From positions 1-11,185 of the forward strand of contig CAMZLC010000031.1 in assembly GCA_947311605.1 (NCBI GenBank): 11,185 nucleotides of DNA, read 5' to 3'. The notes below the pieces were generated by a model. That model ran no database searches. It saw only the letters and a list, made by a program, of their open reading frames with translations, and had not been told where the DNA came from. Source of the stretch: an uncultured Sulfurovum sp. (GTDB lineage: Bacteria > Campylobacterota > Campylobacteria > Campylobacterales > Sulfurovaceae). The translations under genes and the position numbers were made by a program. This document shows positions 1-5,714 of this stretch, piece by piece (position 1 is the first letter of the stretch; every line of letters begins with the position of its first letter).

Positions 1-310
1 ACTGCTCTTTGAGTACTTCGGTACGGATATCCTCGATGGCACCTACCTGTCCGTAGCCGGCATTGTTGAACCAGACATCGATCTGCCCCTCTTTTGCCAG
101 CACGGTCTTGATCACCGTGCTGATCTCCGCAGAATCCCTCACGTCCAGCTGCATTGCAGTATCAAATCCAAGCTCTTTAAGCCCCTCCACATCCTTTGGG
201 TTCCTGGCGGTAGGATAGACTGTGACAAATCGCTCCTTCAGATAGTGTGCGGTCTCCAGTCCGATGCCCGTAGAACATCCTGTAATAACAATGACCGGTT
301 GTTTTTGCAT
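1..310 (-). CDS. Short-chain dehydrogenase/reductase, N-terminal part (runs off the window)
   Basis: The visible 103 residues start at ATG 310 (MQKQPVIVITGCSTGIGLET) and run off the left edge without a stop. Residues 6-16 carry the SDR Rossmann motif TGxxxGIG (TGCSTGIG) that binds the NAD(P)H dinucleotide. Residues near 85-90 carry NNAGYG, the second hallmark of classical SDRs. The catalytic YxxxK would lie beyond the edge, so activity cannot be judged. The start is supported by AAGGA 6 nt upstream and an extended -10 box at 341-349. Classical SDRs are about 240-270 residues, so roughly 60% is missing. The substrate cannot be inferred from this end. It lies downstream of the nor operon on the same strand but has its own promoter and a palindromic element between, so it is probably a separate unit. 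Confidence 0.9.
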   Translation of the reverse strand, partial: MQKQPVIVITGCSTGIGLETAHYLKERFVTVYPTARNPKDVEGLKELGFDTAMQLDVRDSAEISTVIKTVLAKEGQIDVWFNNAGYGQVGAIEDIRTEVLKEQ

Positions 311-340
311 ACTGTATCCTTGCTGTGGTAATTGAACAGA

Positions 341-349
341 AGTATAGCA
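341..349 (-). promoter_or_regulatory. Extended -10 promoter of the SDR gene
   Basis: On the minus strand the sequence reads TGCTATACT, a TGn extension plus a 5/6 match to TATAAT (hexamer 346 to 341). The predicted start is near 334, giving a leader of about 24 nt that contains AAGGA before the ATG at 310. No clear -35 is visible, as is usual in Campylobacterota sigma-70 promoters. Inferred from sequence only. Confidence 0.5.
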
Positions 350-377
350 AAAATAAGAAAATGGAAGGGTAGAAATA

Positions 378-458
378 GAGGGGGTGCGACTTCAGTCGCA
401 TGTCAGCGACTGAAGTCGCTGCTCCAAAAGCGCTTCACTTAATGGTGTTGCACCCCTC
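378..458. repeat. Nested palindromic REP-like element
   Basis: A perfect 14-bp inverted repeat (GCGACTTCAGTCGC at 386-399, its complement at 406-419) encloses a 6-nt loop, ATGTCA. Each arm is itself near-palindromic (GCGACT-TC-AGTCGC), so it can form one long hairpin or two short ones. An outer pair, GAGGGGGTGC (378-387) and GCACCCCTC (450-458), bounds the 81-bp unit with one unpaired G and overlaps the first two bases of the inner left arm. It lies just past the last nor gene. No clean T-run follows either arm, so it is not a textbook terminator, though it could stop transcription or protect the nor mRNA 3' end. The architecture resembles REP/BIME elements; copy number elsewhere is unknown. 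Confidence 0.6.
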
Positions 459-469
459 TGAAGAAAAGG

Positions 470-619
470 CTACTTGTTGAGTCTCTTTTTTTCACTGGCA
501 TAGATCCAGAACATTGGCAATACAATGAACGTGTGCAAAAATAGAGTCAGCGTAAGTGGTCCCTGATTGAGCATACCGAAAAAGCTCGGTACGACATCCG
601 TAAATGATTCAAAAAACAT
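470..619 (-). CDS. 49-residue single-helix membrane protein after norB
   Basis: A short frame from ATG 619 to TAG 470 encodes MFFESFTDVV and onwards, ending KKRLNK (49 residues). A strong AAGGAG (625-630) sits 5 nt before the ATG, and the gene begins 30 nt after the norB stop, so it is almost certainly the last gene of the nor operon. Residues about 21-42 form one hydrophobic helix (including LTLFLHTFIVLPMFWIYA), followed by a basic tail SEKKRLNK, so the C-terminus is predicted cytoplasmic by the positive-inside rule. I do not recognise a family. By analogy with small subunits of haem-copper oxidases it might be an assembly or stabilising partner of NorBC; that is inference from position only. 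Confidence 0.75.
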   Translation of the reverse strand: MFFESFTDVVPSFFGMLNQGPLTLTLFLHTFIVLPMFWIYASEKKRLNK

Positions 620-624
620 TGTTT

Positions 625-630
625 CTCCTT
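625..630 (-). promoter_or_regulatory. Strong ribosome binding site of the 49-residue gene
   Basis: AAGGAG on the minus strand, 5 nt before ATG 619, within the 30-nt gap after norB. It is the main evidence that this very short frame is translated. Confidence 0.7.
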
Positions 631-649
631 TGTTATTTACGAGAGAGGC

Positions 650-2077
650 TTACGCCTCTGCCTGCTGTGCCTTCTTACCAATAGTAAGAAGGTCTATCAC
701 GAGATAGACAAAACCGACGAGTGTCACGACACCCATGATCGTCCTCCAGAGCTGTGCCTGGATGTACCAGGGCAGATCCTGTGCCGTGAAGAAGGCATTC
801 CAACCTCCGCCAAGCTCTGCTCTCTCTACCAGTACCTGCTCATAGCCGGCGATCGTCAGTGCGACGGTCATGCCCACCACACCAAAGGTGATCAAGAAGA
901 TCGCCATCTTGGAATTGAAGGTAGACTTCATCTCTTTGACGCCATAGGCACCCTGCAGTCCGACATACATCATGCCTACCAGGATCGTCGCATAGGCACC
1001 GAAGAACGCCAAGTGACCATGCGCCGCCGTGAACTGTGTACCGTGCGTATAGATGTTGACCTGTGGCAGCGTATGAAAGAAGCCCCAGATACCAGCGCCC
1101 AGGAAGTTTCCAAAGGCGTTGGTTACCAGCCATGCCATCGCAGGGTTGTTCTTGACAGTCTCTCTGGCACCAGATCCCCCCTGCTCCTTGCCCCAGTCAT
1201 AGAGGACATGGACAAACATCGCGATCAACGGCACAGGCTCCAGTGCAGAGAAGAGCGCACCGATCTCCCACCAGTACTCAGGCGTACCGATCCAGAAATA
1301 GTGGTGCCCCAGACCAAGAATACCTGATCCAAAGAGCATCAATACCTCGATCCACAGCCACATCTCGACCACTTCTCGCCTGGCACCAATGATCTTGATC
1401 AGCGCATAGGCTGCCAGTGTACCGACGAAGACCTCCCAGGTGGCTTCGACCCAGAGGTGTATTACCCACCACCACCAGTACTGATCCATAGAGATATTGT
1501 CCGTAAAGAACATCCCGGCCAGATAGAGACCAGCCAGTGCCATCAGGTTCGCCACCATCACTGTCATGATGCCGGTTTTCTTGCCTGCCATATAGGTGGC
1601 AAATACATTCCAGTAGAAAGTAAGTACAACTACTACGATACCGATATCTGCCCATCTGGGTGCCTCGAGGTACTCACGACCTTCATTGATCAGCCAGATC
1701 GTGCTCTCTTTTCCCGGCCCTATCTGGATAAAGATATAGACCAGTACGACGACAGTCACAGCTAGTGTCAGTACCCAGAAAGCGAGCTTGCCGAGCCCCA
1801 TAGCCACACCTGCATGCTCCGTCTCTTCGGAGAGCATATAGTAGACAGAGCCTATCATCGCATAGAGCATCCACACGACCAGCGCATTGATATGCACCAT
1901 TCTAGCCACAGAGAAGTCAAACAACTCGAAGAGGAATCCCGGATACAAAAACTGTATCGCAGCGATCAAGCCCATCAAGAGTTGTGCACCAAACAGCACC
2001 ATAGCTACCCTGAAGTACATCATCCCCAGCTTTTGACCACTACTGGTTAGATGGTTTGTTTTGATACTAGTGAGCAT
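650..2077 (-). CDS. norB: Nitric oxide reductase catalytic subunit NorB (cNOR type)
   Basis: This 475-residue haem-copper oxidase family membrane protein reduces two NO to N2O at a haem b3/non-haem FeB site, with electrons from NorC. All expected ligands are visible: His62 and His355 for haem b, His353 for haem b3, His207, His258 and His259 for FeB, plus Glu211, Glu215 and Glu280, the acidic residues typical of NorB. Assignments follow the family pattern HLWVEATWE, GLGHHYFWIG and HGHLAFFG. It lacks the long N-terminal periplasmic extension of quinol-type NOR and is paired with norC, so it is the cytochrome c-dependent form. About 12 hydrophobic segments fit the family. AGGAGG (2083-2088) lies 5 nt before ATG 2077, and the start overlaps the norC stop by 11 nt, implying coupled translation. 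No norQ or norD is seen nearby. Confidence 0.96.
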   Translation of the reverse strand: MLTSIKTNHLTSSGQKLGMMYFRVAMVLFGAQLLMGLIAAIQFLYPGFLFELFDFSVARMVHINALVVWMLYAMIGSVYYMLSEETEHAGVAMGLGKLAFWVLTLAVTVVVLVYIFIQIGPGKESTIWLINEGREYLEAPRWADIGIVVVVLTFYWNVFATYMAGKKTGIMTVMVANLMALAGLYLAGMFFTDNISMDQYWWWWVIHLWVEATWEVFVGTLAAYALIKIIGARREVVEMWLWIEVLMLFGSGILGLGHHYFWIGTPEYWWEIGALFSALEPVPLIAMFVHVLYDWGKEQGGSGARETVKNNPAMAWLVTNAFGNFLGAGIWGFFHTLPQVNIYTHGTQFTAAHGHLAFFGAYATILVGMMYVGLQGAYGVKEMKSTFNSKMAIFLITFGVVGMTVALTIAGYEQVLVERAELGGGWNAFFTAQDLPWYIQAQLWRTIMGVVTLVGFVYLVIDLLTIGKKAQQAEA

Positions 2078-2738
2078 TGGTGCCTCCTGTTTTGAATTGA
2101 TCTACCGTTTTGGAGAAGTTTCGTGGGAAACCATTGGTATCGATACTGCTCATATGCTTGAGGAATGCTACCAATCCCTTCGCCTCATCGGCAGTGATCT
2201 TGAGATCTGGCATCATACGGGCATGGGTAGGATACTGTGAAGGATGCATCAAGAACTCTGACATCGCTTCCTCTACGGTACTCTTGCCTGTCATCGGCTG
2301 CAATGCACCACCTTTTTGCCATGCTGGATCCAGCCATGCTTTGGTCAGATCAGGTGCAAAATAGGCACCGTTACCCAGCAGTGTGTGACAGTTCATGCAG
2401 TTTTTTGCCTGAGAAGTCAGCTTGCCCAGATGCAGCAGTGCTGCTGCCTCTTTGGGGCTCCACTCTTTGCCAAAAAAGGGCTCTTTTTTACCGATGACCG
2501 GTACCTCATGCCCCCTCTTTTCACTCATTTTGTACTCAATATGATAGTTGATCACTGTCGCAGCGGGTACCCTTTTGGTCACCCTCTGTTGCAAATCTGC
2601 ATCTGTACCCATACTGATTTGACCCATCGTGTCAAAGGTCAGCCAAATAAGCAATATCGTTGCAAATCCGGTGACCCATGCCGCCGATCTTCGCCAAAAC
2701 GGTATGCTGGTCCAAACAGAAAGATTTTCCTGTGCCAT
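2067..2738 (-). CDS. norC: Nitric oxide reductase cytochrome c subunit NorC, extended form
   Basis: This 223-residue membrane-anchored cytochrome c passes electrons to NorB. An N-terminal anchor helix lies at about residues 19-36. A single haem c motif CMNCH (Cys114, Cys117, His118) is followed by TLLGNGAYFAPDL, which matches the NorC signature TLLGxGAYFAP. Met176 in RMMPDL is the likely sixth haem ligand. Family members are usually about 145-155 residues; the extra length here lies mainly between the anchor and the haem site (about residues 45-105, lysine- and glutamate-rich), plus a short C-terminal tail. The start at 2738 has an excellent AAAGGAGGAG site (2741-2750) that runs into the stop of the preceding gene (2750-2752), implying translational coupling. 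Confidence 0.95.
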   Translation of the reverse strand: MAQENLSVWTSIPFWRRSAAWVTGFATILLIWLTFDTMGQISMGTDADLQQRVTKRVPAATVINYHIEYKMSEKRGHEVPVIGKKEPFFGKEWSPKEAAALLHLGKLTSQAKNCMNCHTLLGNGAYFAPDLTKAWLDPAWQKGGALQPMTGKSTVEEAMSEFLMHPSQYPTHARMMPDLKITADEAKGLVAFLKHMSSIDTNGFPRNFSKTVDQFKTGGTNAH

Positions 2739-2749
2739 GTCTCCTCCTT

Positions 2750-3097
2750 TTAATGTGATTGTGTTGGGCTGTCGGGCTCTTCATAGCGCTTCTCTGACTC
2801 CTCTATCAGATAAAAATAGAGGTGCGGGATAAAGAGATATGCCACCATCGTCACCATCAGTACCTTGGAGGTAAAATGGTTGCTCTGGATCATGACCGAC
2901 AACGCATACAGACTATATGCTTGCAGTGCCCACATCAGATACCCTGCCACATGCCATTTTTTGGAAAAGAACCCCATCTTGGAGAGGGTAATAATCGCTG
3001 CATACCCCACCCCAAACAGTAAAACCAGCGTCGATACCACGAAAATGGGTAGAAACTGATCCGGTGCTATCTCAGGTCTAAAATAGAGTGCTTCCAT
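2750..3097 (-). CDS. 115-residue three-helix membrane protein, first gene of the nor operon
   Basis: ATG 3097 is preceded by CAGGAG (3104-3109) with 6-nt spacing. The 115 residues (MEALYFRPEIAPDQF start) contain three hydrophobic segments at about 15-37, 50-69 and 77-98, and end in an acidic, hydrophilic tail (EESEKRYEEPDSPTQSH). I recognise no catalytic motif and no clear haem- or copper-ligand pattern; His49, His73 and His92 are the only histidines in or near the membrane region. It is the promoter-proximal gene of the nor transcript and its stop overlaps the norC ribosome site, so it should be made with NorBC. It does not resemble NorE, NorF, NorQ or NorD as I know them. A NOR accessory or assembly role is inference from position. 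Confidence 0.85.
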   Translation of the reverse strand: MEALYFRPEIAPDQFLPIFVVSTLVLLFGVGYAAIITLSKMGFFSKKWHVAGYLMWALQAYSLYALSVMIQSNHFTSKVLMVTMVAYLFIPHLYFYLIEESEKRYEEPDSPTQSH

Positions 3098-3164
3098 CTA
3101 TGGCTCCTGTTGTGTATCTCATGTGTGCACGCCTCCAAACAGAGTACTTGCAAGACATGGTGGC

Positions 3165-3173
3165 ATTATGACA
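3165..3173 (-). promoter_or_regulatory. Extended -10 box of the nor operon promoter
   Basis: The minus strand reads TGTCATAAT: a TG extension and CATAAT, 5/6 to TATAAT (hexamer 3170 to 3165). The predicted start is 3158, leaving a leader of about 61 nt before ATG 3097. There is no -35 hexamer; its place is taken by the Crp/Fnr-type box at 3193-3206. Confidence 0.6.
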
Positions 3174-3192
3174 ACATCTCACACCAATAAGG

Positions 3193-3206
3193 TTGATATG
3201 TGTCAA
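3193..3206 (-). promoter_or_regulatory. Crp/Fnr-family operator of the nor operon
   Basis: TTGATATGTGTCAA on the plus strand (TTGACACATATCAA on the minus) fits the Fnr/Dnr/Nnr consensus TTGAY-N4-RTCAA in both half-sites. Its centre (3199.5) lies exactly 41.5 bp upstream of the start at 3158 predicted from the -10 box, the standard class II activator position. An Fnr-like oxygen sensor or a Dnr/NssR-like NO sensor would fit control of NO reductase; sequence alone cannot say which. Confidence 0.75.
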
Positions 3207-3256
3207 GGAAAGCAAAAAAGAGGGAAAAACAGAGACTTATTTCCACCAGCCAGCTG

Positions 3257-3622
3257 TCACTTGACAATACAGCGGGCTGTATGAAAAGGTCTGCTGTAGT
3301 GAGGAGAGACAAAGAGATCTCCCCGCAGCGACCACTCTCGTGCACGGAGTATCTCGACGGATTGTGCGACCTTGCGCTGCATACGGCTTTCGCACAGTAC
3401 TGGCTGATTCGCCGCAAAGGCAGCTTTGACCTCTGCCATACGACTGGTGGTGATCCAGTAGTGCGTACCGATCATCAGCACAATGACCAGTCCCACCCAC
3501 AAAAGGCCTTTTTTATACGCAGCTCTGGGCATAAAAGGACGGGTAGAGACAAAGAGCGTGATCGCCAGTACAAACAGTGCTATCATCAGATAGGCACCCT
3601 CAAGTATAAAAAACTTCTGCAT
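3257..3622 (-). CDS. 121-residue two-helix membrane protein, divergent and Fnr-box controlled
   Basis: The chosen start, ATG 3622, has AAAAGG 7 nt upstream. An in-frame ATG at 3652 lacks a ribosome site and lies upstream of the predicted transcript start (3636), so it is rejected. Two hydrophobic helices (about residues 9-26 and 38-57) are followed by a hydrophilic domain of about 60 residues with two cysteines (in VLCESRM and TARCIVK) and aromatic/glycine positions (WSLRGDLF, SPHYSRPFH). The cysteine pair and histidines could form a disulfide or metal site; that is speculative. I do not recognise a characterised family. It stops 51 bp before the nor operator and points toward nor, so read-through is possible. 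Confidence 0.82.
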   Translation of the reverse strand: MQKFFILEGAYLMIALFVLAITLFVSTRPFMPRAAYKKGLLWVGLVIVLMIGTHYWITTSRMAEVKAAFAANQPVLCESRMQRKVAQSVEILRAREWSLRGDLFVSPHYSRPFHTARCIVK

Positions 3623-3642
3623 ATGATAGCCTTTTTGAGCGT

Positions 3643-3651
3643 ATAGTAGCA
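3643..3651 (-). promoter_or_regulatory. Extended -10 box for the 121-residue gene
   Basis: The minus strand reads TGCTACTAT: a TGn extension and TACTAT, 4/6 to TATAAT (hexamer 3648 to 3643). The predicted start at 3636 gives a 14-nt leader containing the ribosome site. The spacing to the operator at 3671-3684 is exactly -41.5. Confidence 0.5.
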
Positions 3652-3670
3652 TAGCCGCACTCAGAGGAGA

Positions 3671-3684
3671 TTGATATCTGTCAA
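3671..3684. promoter_or_regulatory. Crp/Fnr-family operator between divergent genes
   Basis: TTGATATCTGTCAA differs from the nor operator at one of 14 positions, and that one is in the spacer. Its centre, 3677.5, is 41.5 bp upstream of two predicted starts: 3636 on the minus strand and 3719 on the plus strand. One bound dimer could therefore activate both directions as a class II site. The near-identity with the nor box suggests the same regulator. Confidence 0.72.
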
Positions 3685-3706
3685 GCTCTCCTTAATCAAA
3701 ACTATC

Positions 3707-3712
3707 TATACT
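3707..3712 (+). promoter_or_regulatory. -10 box for the 124- and 62-residue genes
   Basis: TATACT matches TATAAT at 5/6. The predicted start at 3719 leaves a 27-nt leader with AAGGA (3732-3736) before ATG 3746. The Crp/Fnr box lies at -41.5 in place of a -35. Confidence 0.55.
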
Positions 3713-3745
3713 AGCAGGATATTTATCCAGCAAGGATCTCTGCTA

Positions 3746-4120
3746 ATGAAAAAATCTCTCTTCACCCTGCTTGCTATTGGTTTTTTGCTCTTTGGCATCT
3801 CTGCCTTTATCCAGAGTAAACCTACAGACAAAAATACCCGTATCTACACCATCGTCAAGACCTATAGCCCCTACTATATGGAGAAGCGTTTCGGCGGTCT
3901 TCAGATCCGCAGCAAAGCGGATGAAAACTTCAAAGAGAAGCCTGATAATATGGAGCTCTTTCATCGTTTCGAATCTTTGGAAAAAACATGGGGACAGACA
4001 CACCTACGGCTCAAAAACAACACCCTGATGATTCTCGATGACCAAGGCATACAACAAAAAAATGTACCACTCGAGACAGAAGATGAAGCACATTTTATCC
4101 ATCGATACTATGGGATCTAA
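3746..4120 (+). CDS. 124-residue membrane-anchored periplasmic protein, unknown function
   Basis: ATG 3746 is preceded by AAGGA (9-nt spacing) and lies 27 nt after the predicted transcript start; the frame stays open further upstream to a TTG at 3671, but that lies inside the operator. The protein starts MKKSLFTLLAIGFLLFGISA, a basic N-terminus and one hydrophobic helix (about 4-22) without an obvious signal peptidase site, so it is probably a signal anchor. The rest (about 25-124) is hydrophilic and predicted periplasmic, rich in charged and aromatic residues (TYSPYYMEKRFGG, FHRFESLEKTWG), with no cysteine and no haem motif. I recognise no family. The next gene starts 3 nt after its stop, so the two form an operon. 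Confidence 0.82.
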   Translation: MKKSLFTLLAIGFLLFGISAFIQSKPTDKNTRIYTIVKTYSPYYMEKRFGGLQIRSKADENFKEKPDNMELFHRFESLEKTWGQTHLRLKNNTLMILDDQGIQQKNVPLETEDEAHFIHRYYGI

Positions 4121-4123
4121 GTG

Positions 4124-4312
4124 ATGGTAGATCTTGTCCTGACTTTGGTCTTCAGTGTAGTGATGTTGCTCTTCATGGTATTTCCTGCCATGAAGATCGT
4201 CGAATGGATAGAGAAGAGAAGAGAAATTCCTGAAACATGGCACAATATACTTCTTTTTGCTATGGTGATGCTGCTCTCGCTCTCAATAGGTCTTTTTCTG
4301 CGTTTTTGGTAA
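4124..4312 (+). CDS. 62-residue two-helix membrane protein
   Basis: ATG 4124 follows the previous stop (4118-4120) by 3 nt; a GTG at 4121 directly before it is an alternative start adding one residue. GGGA (4112-4115) is a weak ribosome site 8 nt away, so translation is probably coupled. Two hydrophobic helices (about 3-23 and 43-61) flank a short charged loop (EWIEKRREIPETWHN), giving a predicted hairpin. No catalytic or metal-binding pattern is visible and I do not recognise the family. Shared transcription with the 124-residue anchored protein suggests they may act together in the membrane. The stop codon overlaps the left end of a long inverted repeat. Confidence 0.75.
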   Translation: MVDLVLTLVFSVVMLLFMVFPAMKIVEWIEKRREIPETWHNILLFAMVMLLSLSIGLFLRFW

Positions 4313-4410
4313 GCTTGGAGTCTGTCGGACTTATGCTCCATTGGCTGCAAAATGCGCTCTTTTGTCCTATTTTCGCTTCAACAAGATAAGCTTGACAGAC
4401 TCCCAGGCTT
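4311..4410. repeat. 100-bp inverted-repeat element between convergent genes
   Basis: The left arm AAGCTTGGAGTCTGTC (4311-4326) pairs with GACAGACTCCCAGGCTT (4394-4410) along nearly its whole length, with one extra base and one mismatch; the core GGAGTCTGTC/GACAGACTCC is perfect. The 67-nt interior has further complementary bits (GGAC 4327-4330 with GTCC 4364-4367). It sits between the convergent stops of the 62-residue gene and mtaB, so it may act as a bidirectional terminator or be an inserted repeat. No strong T-run follows the arms. The other bases up to 4454 are AT-rich with no gene. Confidence 0.6.
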
Positions 4411-4454
4411 TGTAAAAATTTTATTGTATATTGCGAGATAATTTTGATCAAGGG

Positions 4455-5714
4455 TTAGAGTGCAAACAGTGCGTGATTTCCTTCTCTATCTGCGGACACA
4501 TCGTTTAGTAAAAGCCAATTACCATACAGCTCCTCTCCACTCTCCACCGTCACACGGTTAAAGTACTGATCAAATCCTCTGTATATCCCCTCATTGCCAT
4601 TTTCCAAAAGCACTTCAAGTCCGCTGGCATGAGCTTTTCTGAACTGATAGTTCTTCTCTGCTACCAAAGCTGTCAGCTCTTTGTGTCTGGCTTTTGCCAC
4701 ATCACCTCTGACGCCCTCTCTCATCCTGGCAGCAGCCGTCCCATCGCGCTTGGAGTAGCTGAAGGCATGCACATGGGTCAGAGGCAGATCCACCAGTCGC
4801 TCCATCGCCTCCATCCACGCCGCTTCATCCTCTCCAGGATGGCCCACGATAAAGTCTGTGCCCAGCGCATAGCCTGCCAAAGAGAGTTTCTCGAAGAGGA
4901 TCTTGTCGCTGATAAAACGGTTACGACGGTTCATGATCTCCAGCATCTTGTCGCTGGTGTGCTGCAGGGCGATATGCAGATGTTTTGCCATCCATGGCTC
5001 TGAGAGCAACTCCATAAACTCTGCATCGATCTGCACAGGCTCCAGGCTCCCGATACGGATCCGTCTGACACCCCGTATTCCGGAGAGTTTTTTGAGCAGT
5101 TTCGCCATAGAGCTGCCGTGGTCTTTGCCGTAGCTGCCGACATTGGTACCTGTGAGAATGAACTCGCCAAACCCATTGGCCGCCAGCTTGCGCACCTGTG
5201 CGATCACCGTCTCCTCTCTGTGACTTCTCGCCCCACCTCGCACAGAAGGAATGATACAGTAGGCACAGGCAAAATCACAACCCTCCTGCACCTTGATAAA
5301 TGCCCTGCTCTTGCCGACAAACTCCTCGACAATCGTGGTATCGACATGCGCCAGATCACCGATCTGATAAAAAGGCTCTGGCTTCTGAAGTATCGCATTG
5401 ATCTTCTCTTTTTCGGAGTGCCCCATTACCCCAAAAACTTTACCATCCGCAAAGAGCATTTCTCCTTTGGAGTGAGAACCGCAGCCTGCCAGGACCACCT
5501 TGGCATCGGGGTTTTTTCGCGTGATGGCGTTGATATAGCCCCGCACAGAGCTGTCCGCTCCATTGGTCACCGTACAGGAGTTGACCACTACCGCATCAGC
5601 CTCCTGCTCATTGTCGGTCAGCTCAAAATCTCTGAGCCGACTCATCATCACCTGCGTATCGAACTGATTGGTACGACAGCCGAAGGTCTTGAAGTAGACT
5701 TTAGGCTTGGACAC
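4455..5714 (-). CDS. mtaB: tRNA t6A37 methylthiotransferase, MtaB-like radical SAM enzyme
   Basis: This MiaB/RimO/MtaB-family enzyme adds a methylthio group to t6A37 of ANN-decoding tRNAs to give ms2t6A, using radical SAM chemistry. With the GTG start at 5714 it has 419 residues. The N-terminal methylthiotransferase domain has cluster ligands Cys13 (FKTFGCRTNQFDT), Cys47 (NSCTVTN) and Cys78 (AGCGSHS). The radical SAM triad CxxxCxxC is Cys146, Cys150 and Cys153 (EGCDFACAYCIIP). The FKTFGC/NSCTVTN pattern favours MtaB over MiaB. A short TRAM-like region ends the protein. The GTG is chosen because family members begin just before KVYFKTFGC and upstream ATG 5768 has no ribosome site; it overlaps the channel gene by 14 nt. 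It is the last gene of the aroB operon. Confidence 0.9.
   Translation of the reverse strand: MSKPKVYFKTFGCRTNQFDTQVMMSRLRDFELTDNEQEADAVVVNSCTVTNGADSSVRGYINAITRKNPDAKVVLAGCGSHSKGEMLFADGKVFGVMGHSEKEKINAILQKPEPFYQIGDLAHVDTTIVEEFVGKSRAFIKVQEGCDFACAYCIIPSVRGGARSHREETVIAQVRKLAANGFGEFILTGTNVGSYGKDHGSSMAKLLKKLSGIRGVRRIRIGSLEPVQIDAEFMELLSEPWMAKHLHIALQHTSDKMLEIMNRRNRFISDKILFEKLSLAGYALGTDFIVGHPGEDEAAWMEAMERLVDLPLTHVHAFSYSKRDGTAAARMREGVRGDVAKARHKELTALVAEKNYQFRKAHASGLEVLLENGNEGIYRGFDQYFNRVTVESGEELYGNWLLLNDVSADREGNHALFAL

Noticed and set aside
177..401. A 74-residue minus-strand frame across the SDR start and the palindrome
   Set aside because: It overlaps the well-supported SDR N-terminus and promoter, and part of it is the palindrome itself; no ribosome site is seen.
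386..419. Classical Rho-independent terminator of the nor operon
   Set aside because: The hairpin is strong but no run of T follows directly on the minus strand (ACCCCCTC comes first). Kept as a REP-like repeat with possible terminator activity.
1278..1655. Antisense-frame and same-strand alternative frames inside norB, norC and tgt
   Set aside because: They overlap genes with complete catalytic motifs, have low-complexity Arg/His/Cys-rich translations and no ribosome sites; they are shadow frames.
3623..3652. Longer start (ATG 3652) for the 121-residue protein
   Set aside because: No ribosome site, and it lies upstream of the predicted transcript start at 3636; ATG 3622 has AAAAGG at 7 nt.
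3671..3745. Upstream extension of the 124-residue protein to a TTG at 3671
   Set aside because: The extension covers the operator and -10 box; ATG 3746 has AAGGA and a typical basic-plus-hydrophobic N-terminus.
4311..4410. Integron attC site or CRISPR remnant
   Set aside because: No RYYYAAC/GTTRRRY core sites, no integrase, and only one repeat pair without spacer periodicity.
4444..4451. TTGATCAA as a third Fnr box
   Set aside because: The half-sites abut with no 4-nt spacer and it lies between two convergent gene ends, so it is probably chance.
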